From contig JAKAXG010000265.1 in the NCBI GenBank assembly GCA_021827225.1, positions 1-6,430 of the forward strand: a stretch of DNA of 6,430 nucleotides, given 5' to 3'. Of the stretch, positions 1-5,372 are shown piece after piece. Positions within the stretch are counted from its first letter, which is position 1. Each line of letters opens with the position of its first letter. The translations under genes were made by a program, and so were the position numbers. The notes under the pieces were generated by a model. The model saw only the letters and a program-made list of their open reading frames with translations. It had not been told where the DNA came from and made no database searches. Origin of the DNA: Actinomycetes bacterium (GTDB lineage Bacteria; Actinomycetota; Acidimicrobiia; Acidimicrobiales; Palsa-688).

Positions 1-721
1 AGCGGCCGCCCTCCGCGGCCGCCGCCCGGCTGGCCCGGCTGCCGCGGCCGAGGCGGTCGTCGATCCGGTCCAAGACGGTGGCCCGGGCCTTGCCGGCCAG
101 CTCCCGGTCCCTCACCTCCTGCAGCTCGTCCGGTTCGAGCTGGCTGAGCAGCGGCAGGATCTCCGAGACCCGCAGGTCGTCGTAGTCCTCGATCGGGAAG
201 ACGATCTCGTCGCCCCAGTCCGCCCACTCCTCGTCCTCGTCCCCGTCGGCGTCGCTTGCGGCCTCCGGCGTCCGGCCGGCGCCCACCACCGGTTGCGACG
301 CCGTCTCCTCGTCGGGGCCCCACTCACCGGCGTCGCCGTCGGCCGGCTCCTCCCCGGCCACAGCGCGTCGGGCTCGGCGCGACTCCGCGGGCCCGACGGG
401 AGGCGGCTCCGGCTCGCTCCCCGCCCTCCGCCCGGTCGCGCCGGCCGGCCGGCCGGGGGCGGGCCGCGCACCTGAGCTCCGGGGTTTGTCCCTGCCCCGG
501 GCCCCGGTCGCCTTGCCGGCGACCCCCGGGGCGGCCACACCGGCGCCGGCCAGCAGGGCCGAGCGGCGGCGGGCCAGCCTGGCGAAGACGAACAGGGCCA
601 GGGCCGCCACCCCGGCGCAGAGCATCGAGAGGTAGATGAAGCCCAGCGCGTCCCGCACGAACCCCAGAACCAGAAGCACCGCGCTGGCCACCACCAGCAC
701 CAGCGTCATGAGCAGGAGCAC
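1..721 (-). CDS. Two-helix membrane protein of unknown function, 3' end cut by window
   Basis: This frame is open from a GTG at 719-721 to base 1 with no stop, giving at least 240 residues; the C-terminus is outside the window. I chose the GTG because GGAGGG at 729-734 lies 7 bases upstream; the ATG four codons later (707-709) is too far from it. Residues about 2-21 and 26-47 are two hydrophobic helices joined by a short FVRD turn, followed by a basic stop (RLARRR). Residues about 54-165 are Pro/Gly/Arg-rich, then acidic and probably disordered. Residues about 172-222 return to ordered-looking sequence (FPIEDYDDLRVSEILPLL, then LEPDELQEVRDREL and ARATVLDRID), a helical pattern like short C-terminal segments I remember from other actinobacterial membrane-associated proteins. 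Seen: topology and motif. Inferred: an envelope-associated protein with a cytosolic tail. Its place after divIVA hints at growth or division, but function is unknown. It is separated from divIVA by about 105 bases holding a hairpin, so it may be a separate transcript. Confidence 0.8.
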   Translation of the reverse strand, partial: MLLLMTLVLVVASAVLLVLGFVRDALGFIYLSMLCAGVAALALFVFARLARRRSALLAGAGVAAPGVAGKATGARGRDKPRSSGARPAPGRPAGATGRRAGSEPEPPPVGPAESRRARRAVAGEEPADGDAGEWGPDEETASQPVVGAGRTPEAASDADGDEDEEWADWGDEIVFPIEDYDDLRVSEILPLLSQLEPDELQEVRDRELAGKARATVLDRIDDRLGRGSRASRAAAAEGGR

Positions 722-728
722 CAGATCA

Positions 729-734
729 CCCTCC
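729..734 (-). promoter_or_regulatory. Ribosome binding site deciding a GTG start
   Basis: The minus strand reads GGAGGG here, 7 bases before the GTG at 719-721. It supports that GTG rather than the later in-frame ATG at 707-709 as the start of the membrane protein. Confidence 0.6.
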
Positions 735-789
735 GAGGACGGTAGAACGACCTTCGAACCCTAGCTGCCGTGACCCGCAACGCGCGATA

Positions 790-809
790 GCGCCGGGGCC
801 GCCCGGCGC
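790..809 (-). terminator. GC hairpin after divIVA, possible terminator
   Basis: Bases 790-797 (GCGCCGGG) pair perfectly with 802-809 (CCCGGCGC) around a 4-base loop, an 8-bp all-GC stem. It lies 17 bases past the divIVA stop in the direction of transcription. No T-run follows on the minus strand, so it would be a U-less terminator of the kind often proposed in high-GC actinobacteria, or simply a chance GC hairpin. Confidence 0.35.
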
Positions 810-826
810 CGGCAGCGCCCGGCCGG

Positions 827-1726
827 TCAGCGCCGGCGCCGGAGCCGGCCGCCGATGCGGTGGTCGTCCTCGTAGTCGTCGTTGTCGTCGAAGAAGTCGT
901 CCAGGGCCTGCTCGTCACCGACCGTGGGGCGGGCCTCGGCCTCAGCCCGGGCCGGCCCTTCGGACGGGCCGGCGGCGGGGATGATGTGGGTCCGGTCCTC
1001 CTGCGGAGGCGACCACCCTGCGGTCTCGGGCCCGCCGGCGGCTTCTCCCGGACGGCTCTCGACGTCCGGCCGGCTGTCCGCGGTTCCGGCCGGCCGCTGG
1101 TCGGCGGGGCGGTTCTCGGCGGCCGGGCGGCTGTCGCTGACCCCCACGGGCGGGCCGTTGCGCCGGGGGGCGCCCTCCACCGGCCTGGTGGACGGAGCGG
1201 GCCACAGCACACCGGCGCGCTCCACCGCGGCCAGGGCCTCGTTGAGCGACGCCTGGAGGTGGGCCTTGTGCTCGTCCAGCCAGCGCTGCAGCGTCTCCAC
1301 GTCCTGCTGGGCCTGGGACCGGCTGGCCTCCAGGCGCCCCAGCTCGGCCTTGCACTCGGCGATCGTGTCCTCGAGGGTGCGCCGGCCCCTCTCCTCCGCC
1401 TCGGCCAGGATCGACTGGGCCTGCTGCTCCGCCGAGGCCAGGATGCGGGCCGCCTGCTCCCGGGCCTCCTGCACGGCCAGGTCGGCGGTCCGCTGGGCCA
1501 GGACCAGGGTCTTGCGCAGGGTGTCGTCCGCCCCGCCCGCCTCCGAAGCGGCCGCCTCGGCCCGCTGCGCCCGCTCCACCGCCTGGCGGAGCCGGTCCTG
1601 GAGCACCTCGATCCCGGCTGCGACCTGCTCGAGGAAGTGGTCGACGTCCTCGGGGTGGTATCCGCGCATCTTCTCGCGGAACTCGACTTCTCGCAGCGTC
1701 TTGGGGCTGACCTCCATGGAGCGCAT
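827..1726 (-). CDS. divIVA: DivIVA/Wag31-like polar growth and septum protein
   Basis: DivIVA proteins bind curved membrane through an N-terminal lipid-binding domain, oligomerise through coiled coils and organise polar or septal wall synthesis. The 299-residue product has the DivIVA start (SPKTLREVEFREKMRGYHPEDVDHFLEQV, residues 7-35, quoted in two parts: SPKTLREVEFREKM and RGYHPEDVDHFLEQV). Long Ala/Glu/Arg/Gln-rich coiled coils span about residues 36-172. The tail is unusual: residues 178-228 are rich in RP dipeptides (TRP, SRP, NRP, QRP, SRP, SRP), residues 271-289 are almost entirely Asp/Glu plus aromatics (DDFFDDNDDYEDDH), and the protein ends in RLRRRR. Start choice is uncertain: ATG at 1724-1726 has a weak GAAG-like site upstream, ATG at 1715-1717 begins closest to the conserved region, and a GTG at 1736-1738 is also in frame. 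It follows yggT by about 60 bases, probably in the same transcript. Family assignment is firm; exact role (Wag31-like essential polarity factor versus a divergent paralogue) is inferred from position. Confidence 0.92.
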   Translation of the reverse strand: MRSMEVSPKTLREVEFREKMRGYHPEDVDHFLEQVAAGIEVLQDRLRQAVERAQRAEAAASEAGGADDTLRKTLVLAQRTADLAVQEAREQAARILASAEQQAQSILAEAEERGRRTLEDTIAECKAELGRLEASRSQAQQDVETLQRWLDEHKAHLQASLNEALAAVERAGVLWPAPSTRPVEGAPRRNGPPVGVSDSRPAAENRPADQRPAGTADSRPDVESRPGEAAGGPETAGWSPPQEDRTHIIPAAGPSEGPARAEAEARPTVGDEQALDDFFDDNDDYEDDHRIGGRLRRRR

Positions 1727-1789
1727 GCTACTTCGCACCGGCGCGCCGCATTAGGGATGGGCCCCCGGAGCGACCACGCAGGGCGGCTG

Positions 1790-2065
1790 TCAGATGGGCA
1801 GGCGTCCGAGGACGTTCTGCACGAACAGCTGCACCACGATGAGAGCCACCAGGAACGAGATGTCCAGCATCCCGATGGGGGGGATGAACCGGCGGAACAG
1901 CCCCAGCACCGGCTCGGTGAGCACGAACACCACCCGGCGGACCGGGTTGAGCGGGGAGTTGTAGCTGTAGGGGAACCAGCTGAAGATGGCCCGTGCGAAG
2001 AGGATCAGTACGTAGATCTCCCCCAGATCGAACAGCGGGTTACCGGCACGAAAGGAGAAGAACAC
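1790..2065 (-). CDS. yggT: YggT/YlmG family small membrane protein
   Basis: A 91-residue integral membrane protein of the YggT (YlmG) family, which almost always travels with sepF. Chloroplast relatives affect nucleoid and thylakoid organisation and bacterial members are linked to division or osmotic resistance, but the biochemical role is not settled. Two hydrophobic helices are visible at about residues 16-31 and 66-86. Between them is the family signature: NSPLNPVRR, then LTEPVLGLFRRFIPPIGMLD, where a conserved EP-L-P/FRR-IPP-G-LD pattern is normal. Length is typical. The start is GTG at 2063-2065, forced because the only in-frame codon block upstream ends at the sepF stop. No Shine-Dalgarno sequence is visible in the 18-base gap, so translation is probably coupled to sepF. 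The two genes are in the same frame, six codons apart. Confidence 0.93.
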   Translation of the reverse strand: MFFSFRAGNPLFDLGEIYVLILFARAIFSWFPYSYNSPLNPVRRVVFVLTEPVLGLFRRFIPPIGMLDISFLVALIVVQLFVQNVLGRLPI

Positions 2066-2083
2066 GGGCGGGCGGTCGCTCGG

Positions 2084-2590
2084 TCAGGAGCGGTAGTTGC
2101 GCTCGTGGAGGCGGCGCCGCTCCTCAGCGGATACCTCCACGTTGGAGGGGGTGAGGAGGAACACCTGATCGGCGACCTTGTCCATGCTCCCGGACAGGGC
2201 GTAGGTCACGCCGCTGCAGAAATCGATCATCCGCCGTGACAACTCCCGGTCGTTGGCCTGGAGGTTGACGATGACCGGCTGACCGTTCTTGAACCGGTCA
2301 CCGATCTCCTGGGCGTCGGCGAAGCGCGACGGGGCGACCACGTGCACCTTGGCCCCGTGGACCGGTGTGATGGGCCGCACGACGGTGGGCCGGGGGGTGA
2401 CGGTGACGCCGTTGCTGGGTTCCTGCGCCTCCCGCGCCACCGGCCGCACCGCGGACACCGCCGGCTCCGGCTCGCTGTACCGGCGCGCCGGGGTGGCGGC
2501 GGGGGCGGGCTCCTCGTAGTCGTAGTCCTCGAACTCGTCGTCTGTGAGTCCCAAGTAGACCATTGCCTTCCTCAACATCCCTGAAGCCAT
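2084..2590 (-). CDS. sepF: SepF cell division protein, FtsZ membrane anchor
   Basis: SepF polymerises, binds the FtsZ C-terminal tail and attaches the Z-ring to the membrane; in actinobacteria, which lack FtsA, it is the main candidate anchor. The 168-residue product has the expected layout. An N-terminal amphipathic helix (MLRKAMVYLGL, residues 5-15) is followed by an acidic then Pro/Ala-rich linker (about 17-75). The compact SepF core is at about 78-155, containing KVHVVAPSRFADAQEIGDRF, GQPVIVNLQ, RRMIDFCSGVTYALSGSM and DQVFLLTPSNVEVS. The start is ATG at 2588-2590 with GGGAGG 6 bases upstream, a clear site. It lies 23 bases after yggS and shares its operon with ftsZ, its binding partner. 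Nothing is missing; the tail after the core is short and basic (RRRLHERNYRS). Confidence 0.96.
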   Translation of the reverse strand: MASGMLRKAMVYLGLTDDEFEDYDYEEPAPAATPARRYSEPEPAVSAVRPVAREAQEPSNGVTVTPRPTVVRPITPVHGAKVHVVAPSRFADAQEIGDRFKNGQPVIVNLQANDRELSRRMIDFCSGVTYALSGSMDKVADQVFLLTPSNVEVSAEERRRLHERNYRS

Positions 2591-2596
2591 AAGTCG

Positions 2597-2602
2597 CCTC
2601 CC
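2597..2602 (-). promoter_or_regulatory. Strong ribosome binding site of sepF
   Basis: The minus strand reads GGGAGG, 6 bases before the sepF ATG. It fixes the start and suggests sepF is translated independently of yggS. Confidence 0.6.
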
Positions 2603-2613
2603 GTTGCCGAAGC

Positions 2614-3300
2614 CTATCGTTGCACTGCCGGGCGCTTGGGTCGGGGACCGAAGAGCACCCGACCCAGACGCAGGGTGGTCGCACCCTCCGCCACCGCCAT
2701 TTCGAAGTCCTCGCTCATACCCATCGACAGCTCCCTCAGACCGAGCTCGCCCGCTTTGCGGGCCAGCCAGCGGAAGCTGCTCCGGGCCGCCTCGGTGTCG
2801 CCCGCGGGGGCCACAGCCATCAGGCCGCTCAGATCGACAGGTAGGTCCCGGACCTGTTCCACCAGGTCGGCGACGCCGTCGGGCGGGCAGCCCGGCCGGG
2901 CCGGATCGCCGACCACGTTCACCTGGATCATCACCTCGGCGCCCGGGGCGTGGGCGGCCACCGCCCGGGCGGCGGCCGGCCGGTCGATGGCGTGCCAGGT
3001 GGAGACCACCGGCGCCAGGCGCCCGACCTTGTTGCGCTGCACCGGACCGAGGAAATGCCAGGACGTGCCCTGCGGGGCGTCAGCCGCCTTGGCCAGCAGT
3101 TCCTGGGCGTAGTTCTCGCCCAGGTCGACCAGTCCGGCGGCGCGCGCCGCGCTCACCGCGTCAGACCCGAAACCCTTGGTCACGGCCACGATGCGGATCC
3201 GCTCGGGATCGCCGCCGTGGCGCTGCACCCGGCGGCGGACGTCCTCGAGACGCTCGGCCACCGCCTCGGTGCTGAACGTCGGTTCCCCGTCAAGCTCCAT
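2614..3300 (-). CDS. yggS: YggS/YlmE (PLPBP) pyridoxal phosphate homeostasis protein
   Basis: This family is a single-domain PLP-binding TIM barrel related to the N-terminal domain of alanine racemase. It has no firm catalytic activity and keeps free PLP and amino-acid balance. The 228-residue product is family-length. The PLP lysine is K42 in IVAVTKGF. Other signatures are DLGENYAQELLAKA (59-72), WHFLGPVQRNK (81-91), IQVNV (125-129), SGLMAVAP (158-165) and the phosphate-binding end SMGMSEDFEMAVAEG with TTLRLGRVLFGPR (192-220). The usual K-G-G loop after QVNV reads ARPGCPPDG, a small variation. I chose ATG at 3298-3300; GTG at 3304-3306, two codons earlier, is equally possible and is preceded by a GGGGA run. 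A longer in-frame form from 3399 would overlap pgeF deeply and adds only Ala/Arg-rich sequence. The start overlaps the pgeF stop by 11 bases, indicating translational coupling. Confidence 0.96.
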   Translation of the reverse strand: MELDGEPTFSTEAVAERLEDVRRRVQRHGGDPERIRIVAVTKGFGSDAVSAARAAGLVDLGENYAQELLAKAADAPQGTSWHFLGPVQRNKVGRLAPVVSTWHAIDRPAAARAVAAHAPGAEVMIQVNVVGDPARPGCPPDGVADLVEQVRDLPVDLSGLMAVAPAGDTEAARSSFRWLARKAGELGLRELSMGMSEDFEMAVAEGATTLRLGRVLFGPRPKRPAVQR

Positions 3301-3991
3301 CTTCACGGCAGTTTCCCCGCCAGACGATCGTCGCCTGGCGGCGGCTGCTGCGGCCGGTGCGCCACGACCACAGGCCGTCCGTGCACCCGGTGCAGACACC
3401 GGACTCGCCGACCAGAGTCGCCCCGGCGTTGTGCAGGGCGGCCCTCACGCCGGCCGGCAGATCGAGTGCCGGGGCGCCGGAGCGGTCGGTCCCGCGGACC
3501 CTGGGGCCCAGGCGCGACTCCAGTGCGACCAGGTCGTCCTCCCCGAAGGTGTAGCAGCACGGGTGGATGCACGGGCCGATCACGGCCTCGATGCGGGTGG
3601 CGCCCAGGCGTCTCATCGACTGGATCGTCGCCTCCACCACCCCGGCCCGTAGGCCCTTCCAGCCGGCGTGGGCGACCCCGATGACGCCCTCCGGGCTGGC
3701 CAGAGCCACCGGCGCGCAGTCCGCGGTCAGCACGGCCAGCGCGGCGCCGGCCGAGGCGGTGACGGCGGCGTCGGCCGCCTCGCCCCGGCCGTCGCCGGGC
3801 CGGTCGACGGTCACCACCCGGGCGCCGTGCACCTGGCGCAGGAGCGTCCAGGGCAGGTCCACCACGGCCCGCCTTCTCTTCTCGACGAGGGGGCCGCCGC
3901 CGGCCAGGTCCCCCGACTCCCAGCCGGTGCTGAGGGCGCGGGCGCCGCCGGCCAGGGTCCACTCGGCGGGGAAGGTCCCGGTGCCCGCCAT
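3290..3991 (-). CDS. pgeF: PgeF/YlmD/YfiH family: peptidoglycan editing factor (laccase-domain, DUF152)
   Basis: Members were long called multicopper polyphenol oxidases. In E. coli the YfiH/PgeF protein is reported to act on misbuilt UDP-MurNAc carrying L-Ser instead of L-Ala, and relatives act on purine nucleosides. From ATG 3989-3991 the product has 233 residues. The metal-site signatures are all present: QVHG with H55, LTADCAPV with C92, and VAHAGWKG with H108. Further family segments are IGPCIHPCCYTFG (138-150), GVCTGCTDGLWSWR (198-211) and RQATIVW (218-224). The stretch between SWR and RQA is shorter and more basic than the common RRDG-TGRQ form. An ATG at 4037-4039 would add 16 residues and overlap ftsZ by 23 bases with a GGAG about 9 bases upstream; the shorter form has only a weak GAGG. 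I prefer the shorter one because the family normally begins close to the first strand. It follows ftsZ by 25 bases. Confidence 0.92.
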   Translation of the reverse strand: MAGTGTFPAEWTLAGGARALSTGWESGDLAGGGPLVEKRRRAVVDLPWTLLRQVHGARVVTVDRPGDGRGEAADAAVTASAGAALAVLTADCAPVALASPEGVIGVAHAGWKGLRAGVVEATIQSMRRLGATRIEAVIGPCIHPCCYTFGEDDLVALESRLGPRVRGTDRSGAPALDLPAGVRAALHNAGATLVGESGVCTGCTDGLWSWRTGRSSRRQATIVWRGNCREDGA

Positions 3992-4016
3992 GGCCTCGTG
4001 CCCGGTCAGGGGGGCC

Positions 4017-5096
4017 CTACTTGAGGAAGTCGGGGACATCGAAGTCGTCTCCGACCAGGCCCAGGTCGCCGTCCTCGCGCAGTTCCCGCTCGGTCTCGAG
4101 CAGGCCGATGCCGCCGGCCACCGGGCGCTCCTGCTCCTCAGGGTTGTCCCAGCGGTCGAACCCGGCGGCGATGACGGTGACGCGCACCTCGTCGCCCATG
4201 GAGTCGTCTATCACCTGGCCGAAGATGATGTTGGCGTCGGGATGGGCCACGCCGTGGATGATCTCGGCGGCCTCGTTGACCTCGAACAGCCCCAGGTCGC
4301 TACCGCCGGCGATGTTCAACAGGATGCCCCGGGCCCCCTCGATGGACGCCTCGAGCAACGGCGAGGTGATGGCCAGCTTGGCGGCGGTCACCGCCCGGTT
4401 GTCGCCCGACGCGGTGCCGATGCCCATGATGGCGGTGCCGGCGTTGCTCATGATCATCTTCACGTCGGCGAAGTCGGTGTTGATGAGGCCCGGCGTGGTG
4501 ATCAGGTCGGTTATGCCCTGGACGCCCTGGAGCAGCACCTCGTCGGCCATCTTGAAGGCGTTGACCATCGAGGTCTTGTCGTTCGACACGGTGAGCAGCC
4601 GGTCGTTCGGGATGACGATGAGGGTGTCCACCTTCTCCTTCAGCCGCTGGATGCCGGCCTCGGCCTGCACCGAGCGCCGCCGGCCCTCGAAGCCGAACGG
4701 CCGGGTGACCACACCGATGGTGAGGGCGCCGAGCGACTTGGCGATCTCGGCCACGACCGGGGCGCCGCCGGTCCCGGTCCCGCCGCCCTTGCCGGCGGTG
4801 ATGAAGACCATGTCGGCCCCCTTGAGGACCTCCTCGATCTCCTCGCGGTGCTCCTCCGCAGCCGCCCGGCCGACCTCCGGGTCGCTGCCGGCCCCCAGGC
4901 CGCGGGTGAGCTGGCGGCCGATGTCCAACTTGACGTCGGCGTCGCTCATGAGCAGCGCCTGGGCGTCGGTGTTGACGGCGATGAACTCGACGCCTTTCAG
5001 ACCGGCGTCGATCATGCGGTTGACCGCGTTGACCCCACCGCCACCGATACCGACGACTTTGATAACGGCGATGTAGTTCTGGGCGGCACCAGCCAT
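4017..5096 (-). CDS. ftsZ: Cell division GTPase FtsZ
   Basis: FtsZ is the tubulin-like GTPase that assembles the division ring. The 359-residue product is nearly collinear with mycobacterial FtsZ through the core. It has [16 protein letters not shown] (13-28) and [19 protein letters not shown] (38-56). The GTP signature GGGTGTGG is at 104-111 and IPNDRLL at 162-168. The T7 synergy loop NTDFAD (206-211) contributes the aspartates that complete the neighbouring subunit's active site. The core ends about residue 314 (VTVIAAGFD). A linker of only about 35 residues leads to the C-terminal peptide [10 protein letters not shown] (350-359), the segment that binds SepF. Residue 103, just before the G-box, is Lys where Glu or Met is common. 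The start is ATG 5094-5096, preceded by GGGAGGG at 5 bases. A GTG at 5136-5138 would add 14 non-conserved residues. Expression is probably driven by the promoter region at 5260-5336, leaving a leader of roughly 150-200 bases. Confidence 0.98.
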   Translation of the reverse strand: MAGAAQNYIAVIKVVGIGGGGVNAVNRMIDAGLKGVEFIAVNTDAQALLMSDADVKLDIGRQLTRGLGAGSDPEVGRAAAEEHREEIEEVLKGADMVFITAGKGGGTGTGGAPVVAEIAKSLGALTIGVVTRPFGFEGRRRSVQAEAGIQRLKEKVDTLIVIPNDRLLTVSNDKTSMVNAFKMADEVLLQGVQGITDLITTPGLINTDFADVKMIMSNAGTAIMGIGTASGDNRAVTAAKLAITSPLLEASIEGARGILLNIAGGSDLGLFEVNEAAEIIHGVAHPDANIIFGQVIDDSMGDEVRVTVIAAGFDRWDNPEEQERPVAGGIGLLETERELREDGDLGLVGDDFDVPDFLK

Positions 5097-5101
5097 CAGG
5101 A

Positions 5102-5108
5102 CCCTCCC
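5102..5108 (-). promoter_or_regulatory. Strong ribosome binding site of ftsZ
   Basis: The minus strand reads GGGAGGG, 5 bases before the ATG at 5094-5096. It decides for this ATG over the GTG at 5136-5138. Confidence 0.7.
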
Positions 5109-5259
5109 GGGCGAAACGGCACCCGCACGACGGAGCACAGGTGTCTACGAGTGTTGATCAATTGAGCGTGCCACGCCGGGTGGGGCGGGCGGCGGATACC
5201 CGGACCCTTCCCTGCTGCCAGGGCCTGCTGTGTCGCGATCTGCGAGATCCGGATACATG

Positions 5260-5289
5260 ACTCTTGACTTCAGGTTGAGACTGTGTCAA
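5260..5289 (-). promoter_or_regulatory. Second candidate ftsZ promoter (P2), TTGACA with weak -10
   Basis: On the minus strand a perfect -35 hexamer TTGACA (5284-5289) is followed after 18 bases by AAGAGT (5260-5265), a poor -10 matching only three positions of TATAAT. The spacer contains a TCTCAACC half-site. A good -35 with a weak -10 and a longish spacer fits an activator-dependent promoter, but the TTGACA may simply be part of the inverted repeat it overlaps. Confidence 0.28.
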
Positions 5290-5308
5290 CCTTCGGCGTG
5301 GGTTGAGA
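5273..5308 (-). promoter_or_regulatory. Operator-like cluster of three TCAACC half-sites upstream of ftsZ
   Basis: Read on the minus strand, TCTCAACC occurs at 5301-5308 and again at 5273-5280, exactly 28 bases apart, with the inverted copy GGTTGACA at 5284-5291 between them. The last two form a 19-bp near-perfect palindrome, GGTTGACACAGTCTCAACC (5273-5291, 8 of 9 pairs). The first two form a second inverted repeat with 6-bp arms and a 9-base centre (5286-5306). Such overlapping dyads suggest a dimeric DNA-binding regulator. A MerR-type regulator (FtsR) is known to control ftsZ in Corynebacterium, so an FtsR-like site is a reasonable but untested reading. Confidence 0.45.
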
Positions 5309-5336
5309 CAGTACCCCCGGGCCGCCGCGCCGTCAA
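5308..5336 (-). promoter_or_regulatory. Candidate sigma-70-type promoter (P1) for ftsZ
   Basis: The minus strand has TTGACG (5331-5336), a 17-base spacer, and TACTGT (5308-5313), which fits the actinobacterial TTGAC-N17-TANNNT housekeeping pattern. Transcription would begin near 5300, right at the first TCAACC half-site, giving an ftsZ leader of about 200 bases. It lies about 36 bases past the ftsQ stop, so ftsZ and the genes after it can be expressed independently of the upstream cluster. Confidence 0.55.
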
Positions 5337-5352
5337 GGCCCCCGGGCGGCCA

Positions 5353-5367
5353 CGGCCCTTTCGGCCG
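5353..5367 (-). other. Small hairpin just after the ftsQ stop
   Basis: CGGCC (5353-5357) pairs with GGCCG (5363-5367) around a 5-base loop that reads GAAAG on the minus strand. A second, longer-looped pairing joins 5320-5326 with 5345-5351. With no T-run this is at best a weak terminator or attenuator between ftsQ and ftsZ. Confidence 0.22.
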
Positions 5368-5372
5368 GTCGG

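Noticed and set aside
112..540. Minus-strand Arg/Pro/Thr-rich frame of 142 codons
   Set aside because: It overlaps, in another frame, the membrane protein at 1-721, which has transmembrane helices, an ordered C-terminal segment and a good ribosome site. The Arg/Pro/Ser composition is typical of a GC shadow.
745..775. tRNA-like TTCGAA motif between divIVA and the next gene
   Set aside because: Only the T-loop-like word is present. No acceptor, D or anticodon arms can be drawn around it in the 105-base gap.
860..2239. Plus-strand open frame of 459 codons opposite divIVA, yggT and sepF
   Set aside because: Antisense shadow: it spans three conserved minus-strand genes and their gaps, has no family signature and no convincing ribosome site.
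3290..3991. Secreted multicopper laccase
   Set aside because: The short single-domain length, DUF152/YfiH motifs and lack of a signal peptide fit the cytosolic PgeF/YlmD family, not a true blue copper laccase.
5097..5138. Extended FtsZ from a GTG at 5136-5138
   Set aside because: The added 14 residues are not FtsZ-like and the region contains the strong GGGAGGG site serving the ATG at 5094-5096.
3567..5165. Plus-strand open frame of 532 codons opposite ftsZ and pgeF
   Set aside because: It is the complement of well-supported genes in very GC-rich DNA, where stops are rare. Its translation is rich in Gly/Asp/His/Val with no recognisable domain.
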